From Candidatus Cloacimonadota bacterium (lineage in GTDB: Bacteria; Cloacimonadota; Cloacimonadia; Cloacimonadales; Cloacimonadaceae), in assembly GCA_023230025.1 (NCBI GenBank), contig JALNYD010000196.1, positions 1 through 5,441 of the forward strand: 5,441 bases of DNA, given 5' to 3'. Below the pieces are notes generated by a model, which was not told where the DNA came from, made no database searches, and saw only the letters and a list, made by a program, of their open reading frames with translations. Positions 1 through 5,437 of this stretch are shown piece after piece (within the stretch, counting starts at the first letter, position 1; each line of letters starts with the position of its first letter). Both the position numbers and the translations under genes were made by a program.

Positions 1-622
1 TCACATTTGATACACCATTGAAGAATGTTCCTCCCTCCACCAGAATGAAGGTATTGAACACATACCTCTCTTCTGCAATGGGAGAGGGATTCCAGCCACT
101 CATAAAAGCTCTGGCTTTGATGATTGTGGTACTATCAACCGGGATTGCAGCGTTGTATTGCGCTGATTCTTCGGTGGGTTCAGAACCATCTGTGGTGTAT
201 CGGATGATGGCGTCAGAAAAGCTACAGGTGATACATACATGCTGAGCAGAGCTATAGAGGCCGCCAGGGATGTTGATGACGGGCTGGGGTAAAGACTCAA
301 AATTAAAATACGCCGAAGCAAGCGGGCTGTCCTTCCAGCCGGAACGGGTAGCTTTTGCCTTGAGAGTATAGTCCCCTTGTTCGAGAACAAATGGCCCGGT
401 ATAGACCAGGGTGGGATCACTGCCATCTACCGAGTAGAATATACTCGCTTCCGGGGTGATAGAGGTGATGCTTACGGTTTGCGGGGATTCATAAGCCCCT
501 CCTGGAGGATCAAAGCTTGGCACTGCCACCTGGTCTTGAGTTTTAGTAGAAAGATCACATGAAGATACAATCAGAAAGAGGATTGCTATCAGTATAAGCA
601 TACCAGCAAGTCTATGGCTCAT
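1..622 (-). CDS. Lipoprotein with two chitobiase-like (CHB_HEX_C) repeats leading into an FGE-sulfatase-like domain, partial (3' end outside window)
   Basis: The first 207 codons are visible; the gene continues past the left edge. Residues 1-21 are a lipoprotein signal (MSHR, then a Leu/Ile-rich core) ending in the lipobox V-S-S-C22, so the mature protein should be lipid-anchored and extracytoplasmic. Two homologous segments follow, about residues 32-108 and 111-189. Each has a PGG.Y.S start, a central Y(S/T)xDGS(D/E)PT motif and a late SGWxxSP(L/I)A motif; this is the pattern of the chitobiase/beta-hexosaminidase C-terminal domain (CHB_HEX_C_1), a small beta-sandwich module. Residues 191-203 (TFILVEGGTFFNG) match the usual opening of the formylglycine-generating-enzyme/SUMF1 domain (consensus near F-V-x-V-x-G-G-T-F-x-M-G). 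That fold includes true sulfatase-activating enzymes but also many binding or unassigned proteins, and the catalytic part is outside the window. The ATG at 622 is chosen over an in-frame ATG at 634 because GGGAG lies five bases before it. Domain calls are by motif recognition; the FGE call rests on only about 13 residues. Confidence 0.8.
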   Translation of the reverse strand, partial: MSHRLAGMLILIAILFLIVSSCDLSTKTQDQVAVPSFDPPGGAYESPQTVSITSITPEASIFYSVDGSDPTLVYTGPFVLEQGDYTLKAKATRSGWKDSPLASAYFNFESLPQPVINIPGGLYSSAQHVCITCSFSDAIIRYTTDGSEPTEESAQYNAAIPVDSTTIIKARAFMSGWNPSPIAEERYVFNTFILVEGGTFFNGVSNV

Positions 623-627
623 AAACA

Positions 628-632
628 CTCCC
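628..632 (-). promoter_or_regulatory. Ribosome binding site that decides the lipoprotein start
   Basis: On the minus strand GGGAG is followed by TGTTT and then ATG at 622, a normal five-base spacing. The alternative in-frame ATG at 634 would put this element inside the coding sequence and has no purine-rich element at a suitable distance of its own. Confidence 0.6.
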
Positions 633-826
633 ATTGTGCTTGATCGTACTGTGAGGCAACGTTCAGTCATCAGGAAAATTAGTCAAGAAATATTGCTGCT
701 TCCCTGATTTCGCAGGGGAATTCAATCTGTAATGCCGGTTACTGCCACTTACGGAAAGCATGTATCAGGTCTTGTCCCTTCCCATGTGCTGGTTTTCTCC
801 AAAAATGCCATTCCGGATTCAGAAAT

Positions 827-860
827 TGCTTGACTGATATCAAGCTGCAAGATAGCTTGA
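827..860. repeat. Three alternating AGCTTGA-type heptamers across the ferredoxin promoter (possible operator)
   Basis: TGCTTGA (827-833, forward), TCAAGCT (840-846, reverse) and AGCTTGA (854-860, forward) start 13 and 14 bases apart. The second and third form a perfect 7-bp inverted repeat with a 7-base spacer; the first and second form a 6-bp inverted repeat (828-833 with 840-845) with a 6-base spacer. The array covers the candidate -35, the spacer and the -10, which is where an operator for a dimeric repressor would sit. Part of the first unit is also the -35 hexamer, so some of the match may be incidental. The regulator is unknown. Confidence 0.4.
830..858 (+). promoter_or_regulatory. Candidate sigma70-type promoter for the ferredoxin gene
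   Basis: TTGACT (830-835, five of six matches to TTGACA) is followed after exactly 17 bases by TAGCTT (853-858, three of six matches to TATAAT). Transcription would begin near 865 and leave a leader of about 20 bases carrying the ferredoxin ribosome binding site. The -35 is good and the -10 is weak. An organism of this group may use a different -10 consensus, so this is a position-based prediction only. Confidence 0.4.
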
Positions 861-884
861 CCGCAAAACATTAAGGAGCTAAAC

Positions 885-1055
885 ATGGCCGTCAAGATTG
901 ATAAGGACACGTGCATCGGCTGCGGAGCTTGCGTAGATGTATGCCCTGTAAGTGCTTTGCACTTGGAGAATGACAAGGCTGTAGTGGATGAAGGCACCTG
1001 CATTGATTGCGGAGCCTGCATTGCTACCTGCCCGGTTCAAGCTATTAGCGAGTAA
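885..1055 (+). CDS. 2[4Fe-4S] ferredoxin (clostridial/bacterial type)
   Basis: This 56-residue cytoplasmic protein is a complete small ferredoxin, a low-potential electron carrier used in anaerobes by enzymes such as pyruvate:ferredoxin oxidoreductase and hydrogenases. It has two cluster motifs: C10-x2-C13-x2-C16-x3-C20-P and C39-x2-C42-x2-C45-x3-C49-P. In this fold the last Cys of each motif completes the other cluster. The halves are visibly duplicated (CIGCGAC and CIDCGAC). Length is normal for the family (about 55-60). AAGGAG (873-878) sits six bases before the ATG, which fixes the start, and the stop is TAA. It appears monocistronic: a promoter candidate lies just upstream and a hairpin with a T-run just downstream. 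Its physiological partner cannot be told from the neighbours. Confidence 0.95.
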   Translation: MAVKIDKDTCIGCGACVDVCPVSALHLENDKAVVDEGTCIDCGACIATCPVQAISE

Positions 1056-1073
1056 ATAGTCACCCGCTTTTTC

Positions 1074-1110
1074 AGGTGGAGCAGGCGCATGTGGTCTTCT
1101 CCACCTTTTA
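1074..1110 (+). terminator. Probable intrinsic terminator after the ferredoxin gene
   Basis: AGGTGGAG (1074-1081) pairs perfectly with CTCCACCT (1099-1106) to form an 8-bp stem, and the T-run TTTT covers 1106-1109. It lies 19 bases after the ferredoxin stop. The loop is long (17 bases), so termination may be incomplete. The next gene's ribosome binding site begins only about 15 bases later. Confidence 0.6.
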
Positions 1111-1137
1111 GTTAACTCTGGGTAAAGAGGAGATAAG

Positions 1138-3699
1138 ATGAAACACTTTGCATTTTTGTTTCTAATTCTGGGTATTGCAAGTTGCCTGGTAGCTATTGAT
1201 GTTAGTGGTGACCAATCCGGCACCTGGGATCCAGCAGATAATCCATTCAACCTTGTAGGAGATGTTACCGTGCCCGCGGGTAGTGAGTTAACCATCTTGC
1301 CGGGAGTGATAGTTCAGGCTATGGGCAATTTTCGGATCAATGCCGAAGGCAGCATCCAGGCAGTAGGCACCGAGACCGATAGCATCCAGTTTCTGAATGC
1401 TCAGGAGCCTCCCACCACCTTGTGGAAGGGGATTCGTTTGGAAAATGAGACTATTCAGAGCAACTTCAGCCACATTGTGGTGGAATATGCAGAATACGGC
1501 ATCAATGCCGTGGATTCCCCAATGGAAGTTTCCAACAGCCGGTTCAGCTACAATCAGCGTGGCATGCACCTCTATGGCATCGGGAATACCAATCCTGCAG
1601 TGATGAATGTGCATCACAATCTCATCGAACACACTGCACAGAATGGCATCCTGATCCCCCAAAACAGCAATGCCTGGGTGCATCACAATGAGCTACGCTA
1701 CAATGGCACGGTTACCCAGTACTATGGCGCCATCCAGCTTGCTAATCAATCCACCGGAGGGGCGAACAACCCCATCATCGAACATAATTATATTCACGAT
1801 AACTATAAACAGGGCATCACTGCCTGGGACGTGGTGGGTGCGAGCGCTATCAACCCCACCATTCGCTACAACCATATTGAAGGCAACCTCACCGGGATTT
1901 ACCTTTTAAACGCCAGTGGCATTGTTCACAACAATACTATCATCAACAACTTCATCCCCGGAGACGCCAATAGCGGTGCGGGAATGATGATCAGCGGTGC
2001 CACCTCAATACCCTATGTCGCCGAGAACGTGCTGACAGGTAATTTTTGTGCATTCTACATCACCAACAATGCCATGCCGGTCTTGGGCAATCTTGCCGAA
2101 AACCATCCCTGGGCTTATGGTCAGAACGTGATCCGAGACAATATTGACGAAAGCAATACTCTGTACTCAGTGGTCTGCGCATCCTATCCCACATCGACCA
2201 ATGTGATCAAAGCCGAGAACAACGACTGGGGAGTATATACCCCCGCCGAAATCGCCATCGGAATCATTGATCATAACGATAGTCCTGCTTTGCCCACAGT
2301 GGATTTTGAACCCTGGTTCGAGCCTCAGACGGGGATCACGATCACTGGTTCATTTAGCTGGGATACCACGGATTACGACGATCTGGAGCCCGATGAGCTC
2401 AAGCTTCTGCTCTTTGATCCGGCAAACCGTGAAATCGTGGAAAGTCACGTGTTGCAGAATAATCCCTTTAGCATCACCAGTGAGATTGACGTGAACTTCA
2501 TCGCCCTCATCACAGCTGTGGATGAAGCCCGGGAAATCTGGGCAGCCGCCGGTTCTTTGGAAAACTTCGACTACTTCATCCCCGAAGGCGAAGCTATCTC
2601 TCTGGGAGATATTTACATCGATGCCTGGCAACAGTATCACATGGCGATCAAGGGAGATTCCGAGATCATCGAAGGCAGAGAGGTTTATCCTATCTATAAC
2701 AGCTTCCTGGTTTTCCAGTATGATAGCGTGGACTACTTCTATGATGAAGGTGACTACCGCTATATCTATAAACATGGTTATGACGCTGATGGCACCTGGC
2801 AGGAAGTAAACTTTGGTTGGGGACAGATCCATAATAAAATCCACAATATGGCGCATGGGGAAGGCTGGATTCAGAATTATGCGGAAAATGGCGTGCCCAT
2901 CCAGAGATCGGTGCAGTGTTACATCGACAATGATTCCGGGCTCAGTTTACTGGTGCGTAATATGGACAATAGCATCCATTCACAGACTTTCTGGGGCTAT
3001 GCGATGACCTTTGAGCATGAATATCTATATGATGACCAGGTTTACGCCGACCGCTATCTGGACATCGTGGAGATCGAACCCGGAGTAGTGAGGAAATACC
3101 ATCGTCCCAGCAGCGCGAATACCATCCCGTTATTCAGATTAAGCGGAGCTCCGGTGTGCGGCGATGATTGTTTCGCCATGGATTTTTGGTGGCAAGCGCC
3201 AGCTCCCAACGGCAGCGAGTACATCAGCTATAAAGTCTTTATGCGAGACAGCGATGGCGAGGAACAGCTGATTGGCACGGTGGACTTCACGGAGAATACG
3301 CTACAAGTTGCTGATGTTACCGGATCCGGCCCAAGCTGGTTTTGGGTGGAAGCCAATACTGCGGGCGGACAGAGCATCTCCAGCGAAGAAGTGATGTTCG
3401 AATTCCCCGTATCAAACAGCGATTTAGTGCTGAAGCCGGTACTGACGATCTACCCCAATCCTGTCAGCTTCAAAGCAGGTGCCAGCCTGGTACTGGAACA
3501 CAAAGGCTTTGAACAGCCTGTACTAAAGGTTTACAACCTGCGCGGACAGCAGGTTTACAGCGCTAAACTGAATAATGATAACGATCAGTGGCGTGGAGTG
3601 GATGCCCGCGGCAAGCAAGTGGGCAGCGGAATCTATTTCCTGAGAGTGGATAGTGCCAATCAAGCACCGATTAACCGCAAGATCATCGTACTCAAATAG
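1138..3699 (+). CDS. Exported right-handed parallel beta-helix protein with C-terminal YPNP-type sorting domain
   Basis: 853 residues. Residues 1-19 are a signal peptide (MKH, then a hydrophobic core) with likely cleavage after A19; I13-A14-S15-C16 also fits a lipobox, so lipidation is possible. Residues about 28-100 have the usual lead-in of these surface proteins (V-P-A-G-S-x-L-T-I-x-P-G, then W-K-G-I). Residues about 100-395 are beta-helix (PbH1-like) coils; the clearest are at 158-310, with repeated (H/Y)(H/N)N.(I/L)...N...GI units such as HNYIHDN and YNHIEGN. Such helices occur in polysaccharide-active enzymes and adhesins; I see no catalytic motif. Residues about 399-480 look like a beta-sandwich. 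Residues about 480-655 are unrecognised and very Tyr/Trp-rich (nine Tyr in 517-548). Residues about 664-757 look FN3-like. Residues 769-853 begin L-T-I-YPNP and end with GSGIYFLRVD and K-I-I-V-L-K, typical of type IX secretion (type A) or FlgD-Ig-like C-terminal domains, so secretion to or across the outer membrane is inferred. AAGAGGAG (1125-1132) sets the start; stop TAG. Substrate or ligand unknown. Confidence 0.88.
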   Translation: MKHFAFLFLILGIASCLVAIDVSGDQSGTWDPADNPFNLVGDVTVPAGSELTILPGVIVQAMGNFRINAEGSIQAVGTETDSIQFLNAQEPPTTLWKGIRLENETIQSNFSHIVVEYAEYGINAVDSPMEVSNSRFSYNQRGMHLYGIGNTNPAVMNVHHNLIEHTAQNGILIPQNSNAWVHHNELRYNGTVTQYYGAIQLANQSTGGANNPIIEHNYIHDNYKQGITAWDVVGASAINPTIRYNHIEGNLTGIYLLNASGIVHNNTIINNFIPGDANSGAGMMISGATSIPYVAENVLTGNFCAFYITNNAMPVLGNLAENHPWAYGQNVIRDNIDESNTLYSVVCASYPTSTNVIKAENNDWGVYTPAEIAIGIIDHNDSPALPTVDFEPWFEPQTGITITGSFSWDTTDYDDLEPDELKLLLFDPANREIVESHVLQNNPFSITSEIDVNFIALITAVDEAREIWAAAGSLENFDYFIPEGEAISLGDIYIDAWQQYHMAIKGDSEIIEGREVYPIYNSFLVFQYDSVDYFYDEGDYRYIYKHGYDADGTWQEVNFGWGQIHNKIHNMAHGEGWIQNYAENGVPIQRSVQCYIDNDSGLSLLVRNMDNSIHSQTFWGYAMTFEHEYLYDDQVYADRYLDIVEIEPGVVRKYHRPSSANTIPLFRLSGAPVCGDDCFAMDFWWQAPAPNGSEYISYKVFMRDSDGEEQLIGTVDFTENTLQVADVTGSGPSWFWVEANTAGGQSISSEEVMFEFPVSNSDLVLKPVLTIYPNPVSFKAGASLVLEHKGFEQPVLKVYNLRGQQVYSAKLNNDNDQWRGVDARGKQVGSGIYFLRVDSANQAPINRKIIVLK

Positions 3700-3703
3700 G
3701 TGG
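3698..3703 (+). promoter_or_regulatory. Ribosome binding site overlapping the upstream stop codon; sets the start of the C_GCAxxG_C_C gene
   Basis: AGGTGG overlaps the TAG stop of the beta-helix gene and lies five bases before the ATG at 3709. The in-frame GTG at 3700 would be inside this element and has no purine-rich sequence before it, so ATG 3709 is the preferred start. The second purine stretch, GGAAGGA, touches the ATG and is too close to act alone. The overlap suggests that ribosomes ending the upstream gene help start this one. Confidence 0.55.
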
Positions 3704-3708
3704 AAGGA

Positions 3709-4149
3709 ATGTCCAGAGCTGAACTTGCCCTAAAGAGATATGATGAAGGGTTTAACTGCGCTCAGAGTGTTCTGGGTGCCTTTGCTGAAGAACTTGGTTT
3801 GAAAGAGGAAACTTCGCTGCTTGTAGCATCAGCTTTTGGCGGAGGAATGCGTATGGCTGCCACTTGTGGTGCATTGACCGGAGCTTTGATGGCTCTGGGA
3901 CTGGCGCAGGGCTTTGATAACGCGGATGTTGACAGGAAAGGCCATATAGAAAACTTGACCAAAGAATTTGTGGCGCGCTGGACTTCCAGGATAGGTAACA
4001 CCAACTGCAAAGATATTCTTGGCACAGATGTTTCCAAACCCGAAGGCAGGGCTGAAGCCAGGGCGGCAGGAGTTTTTGACAGAGAATGCCCACGTTGCAT
4101 TGAACAAGGTGTACTTCTTCTGGAAGAACTATTTGCCGGCATTGCATGA
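3709..4149 (+). CDS. C_GCAxxG_C_C family putative redox protein
   Basis: 146 residues from ATG 3709, no signal peptide, so cytoplasmic. The spaced cysteines of the C_GCAxxG_C_C family are all present: C17 in F-N-C-A-Q-S-V-L, C53 in T-C-G-A-L-T-G-A-L-M-A-L-G-L, C100 in G-N-T-N-C-K-D-I-L-G, and C127/C130 in E-C-P-R-C. A Gly-rich F-G-G-G-M segment (43-47) precedes C53, as usual. Length fits the family (about 120-160). The conserved cysteines suggest a redox or metal role, but no reaction is established for the family to my knowledge. It starts 9 bases after the beta-helix stop with a ribosome binding site overlapping that stop, so the two genes are probably co-transcribed even though one product is secreted and the other is not. 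Stop TGA. The family call is firm; the function is open. Confidence 0.88.
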   Translation: MSRAELALKRYDEGFNCAQSVLGAFAEELGLKEETSLLVASAFGGGMRMAATCGALTGALMALGLAQGFDNADVDRKGHIENLTKEFVARWTSRIGNTNCKDILGTDVSKPEGRAEARAAGVFDRECPRCIEQGVLLLEELFAGIA

Positions 4150-4169
4150 TAATCATTACTAAGTATCTT
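4142..4169 (+). promoter_or_regulatory. Weak candidate promoter for enolase
   Basis: TTGCAT (4142-4147) and TATCTT (4164-4169) are separated by 16 bases in an AT-rich stretch; overlapping TTATAT/TATATA (4168-4174) offers another -10. Matches are partial (three and four of six). If used, transcription would begin about at the base of the 4175-4202 stem-loop, making it a 5'-terminal hairpin of the eno message. Confidence 0.25.
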
Positions 4170-4174
4170 ATATA

Positions 4175-4202
4175 GCGGGGTTTACTTCGGAGTGAACCCC
4201 GC
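4175..4202 (+). terminator. GC-rich stem-loop: terminator of the upstream unit or eno leader hairpin
   Basis: Eleven bases (4175-4185, GCGGGGTTTAC) pair with 4192-4202 (GTGAACCCCGC) with a single G-T wobble and a six-base loop, TTCGGA. This is the strongest hairpin in the window. It begins 26 bases after the C_GCAxxG_C_C stop and ends 35 bases before the eno start. There is no T-run on the 3' side in either orientation, so a classical rho-independent terminator is not fully supported; a 5' stabilising hairpin in the eno leader is equally possible. Confidence 0.45.
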
Positions 4203-4237
4203 CCAAGCATAGTAACAAAGCCAAGACAGGAGGAAAA

Positions 4238-5437
4238 ATGTCTGAGATTATATACATTAAAGGACGTGAGATTCTGGATTCTCGGGGAAACCCAACCGTG
4301 GAAGCCGATATCCATCTGGAAAGTGGCGTGATGGCGAGAGCCGGAGTGCCCAGTGGAGCGTCCACTGGTGAACGCGAAGCCATCGAACTGCGCGATGGTG
4401 ACAAGAGCCGTTACCTGGGCAAGGGCGTGCTGAAAGCCGTGCAAAACGTTGATGAGATTATTGCCACCGAGCTTTTGGGCATGGAATCCATGCAGCAGGC
4501 CGCTCTGGATAAGATGATGCTGGAGTTGGATGCCACCGAAAACAAGGCCAAGCTAGGCGCAAATGCCATTCTGGCTGTATCCATGGCAGCGGCACGAGCT
4601 TCCGCAATGGAGTTGGATATTCCCCTTTACCGATATCTGGGTGGAGTAAATGCCCTTACTTTGCCGGTACCAATGAGTAATATCATCAATGGCGGTGAAC
4701 ACGCAGATAACAACGTTGATATTCAAGAGTTTATGGTAATGCCCCTGGGCGCAAAAAGCTTCCGTGAAGCCCTACGCATGAATGCCGAAGTGTTCCATGC
4801 CCTCAAATCCATTCTCAAAGGACGCGGTTTGGCTACCTCTGTAGGTGACGAAGGCGGTTTTGCCCCCAATCTGTCATCCAATGAAGAAGCTCTGATCGTG
4901 ATCGTGGAAGCCATCACCAAAGCCGGATACAAACCCGGTGAAGACGTTTACATCGCTCTGGATGCCGCCGCTTCCTCCTTTGTACAAAAGGACGGCAAAT
5001 ATGCCATCGACGGCAAACAACTGTCCAGCGATGAACTGATCAGCTACTACGAAGGTATGATTGCCAAATATCCGATCTGCTCCATCGAAGATGGCCTGGC
5101 AGAGAACGACTGGGAAGGCTGGGCACTGATGAACAAGCGTTTAGGCCATAAGATTCAATTGGTGGGTGATGATCTGCTGGTTACCAACACCAAGCTGATC
5201 AAGCGCGGGATCAAGGAAAACCTGGCCAATTCCGTGCTGATCAAGCTGAATCAGATCGGCAGCGTCACCGAAACCATCGATGCCATCAATACCGCTCACA
5301 AAGCGGGCTGGACATGTGTGGTTTCACATCGTAGCGGAGAAACCGGAGATACCTTTATTGCGGATCTCGCAGTGGCTATGAATACCGGCCAGATCAAAAC
5401 CGGTTCCATCTCCCGCAGCGAACGTGTGGATAAATAA
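4238..5437 (+). CDS. eno: Enolase (phosphopyruvate hydratase), C-terminally truncated by an in-frame TAA
   Basis: Enolase converts 2-phosphoglycerate to phosphoenolpyruvate in glycolysis and gluconeogenesis in the cytoplasm. The N-terminal capping domain (about 1-130) carries the catalytic loop GASTG (40-44). The barrel follows with the expected residues: H155 in NGGEHADNN, E164 in QEF, E205 in GDEGGF, metal ligands D242, E284 (SIEDG) and D311 (VGDD), catalytic base K336 within the signature LIKLNQIGSVTET, H364-R365-S366, and K387 in GQIKTGS. AGGAGG (4228-4233) four bases before ATG sets the start. The frame ends RSERVDK-stop at 399 residues, whereas family members continue with Tyr-Asn and about 25-30 more residues (total about 415-435). 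The codon after TAA is AAC (Asn), as expected if TAA replaces a Tyr codon. Two positions also seem to depart from common consensus: S247 in the D-x-A-A-S-(E)-F stretch and G370 in SGET(E)D. The enzyme identity is certain; whether the product is functional depends on whether the TAA is real. Confidence 0.95.
   Translation: MSEIIYIKGREILDSRGNPTVEADIHLESGVMARAGVPSGASTGEREAIELRDGDKSRYLGKGVLKAVQNVDEIIATELLGMESMQQAALDKMMLELDATENKAKLGANAILAVSMAAARASAMELDIPLYRYLGGVNALTLPVPMSNIINGGEHADNNVDIQEFMVMPLGAKSFREALRMNAEVFHALKSILKGRGLATSVGDEGGFAPNLSSNEEALIVIVEAITKAGYKPGEDVYIALDAAASSFVQKDGKYAIDGKQLSSDELISYYEGMIAKYPICSIEDGLAENDWEGWALMNKRLGHKIQLVGDDLLVTNTKLIKRGIKENLANSVLIKLNQIGSVTETIDAINTAHKAGWTCVVSHRSGETGDTFIADLAVAMNTGQIKTGSISRSERVDK

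Larger units (their letters stand above)
623..884. other. Divergent intergenic region between lipoprotein and ferredoxin genes
   Basis: This gap must hold the promoters of both divergent genes. The ferredoxin side has a candidate promoter and a repeat array, listed separately. For the lipoprotein, the best -35-like element is TTGACT on the minus strand (681-686), but the hexamer 17 bases downstream is AACGTT, a poor -10, so I do not call that promoter. A small hairpin, CCCTG-ATTTCG-CAGGG, lies at 702-717; it can be extended by one G-T wobble and one A-T pair and has no T-run on either side. I see no convincing short gene, tRNA or riboswitch in the rest. Confidence 0.6.

Noticed and set aside
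623..634. ATG at 634 (minus strand) as the lipoprotein start
   Set aside because: In frame, but the GGGAG element is placed to serve the ATG at 622, and the four extra residues do not improve the signal sequence.
702..717. Small CCCTG/CAGGG hairpin as a terminator
   Set aside because: The stem is only five perfect pairs, has no T-run on either strand, and lies between divergent genes where no terminator is needed.
749..1021. Minus-strand open frame of 90 codons opposite the ferredoxin gene
   Set aside because: It mirrors the duplicated Cys motifs of the ferredoxin on the other strand (repeated Q-A-P-Q units) and has no credible ribosome binding site; an antisense shadow.
1609..2070. Beta-helix coil region as a DNA tandem repeat or CRISPR-like array
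   Set aside because: The periodicity is at the protein level (irregular coils rich in Asn/His/Gly); the DNA units are diverged and unequal in length, with no conserved repeat and spacer pattern.
2350..2856. Minus-strand open frame of 168 codons inside the beta-helix gene
   Set aside because: Entirely opposite a continuous 853-codon gene, with composition explained by the sense strand.
3700..3708. GTG at 3700 as the start of the C_GCAxxG_C_C gene
   Set aside because: It directly abuts the upstream stop, lies within the likely ribosome binding site, and has no such site of its own; ATG at 3709 fits better.
3752..4444. Minus-strand open frame of 230 codons across the redox gene, the gap and the start of eno
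   Set aside because: It lies opposite two well-supported genes, shows no recognisable domain, and crosses the strong hairpin; chance antisense frame.
5435..5437. TAA read as an amino acid (altered genetic code) to explain the short enolase
   Set aside because: The ferredoxin ends on TAA at its normal length, and TAG and TGA also end full-length genes here, so no stop codon appears reassigned. A local change or an error is simpler.
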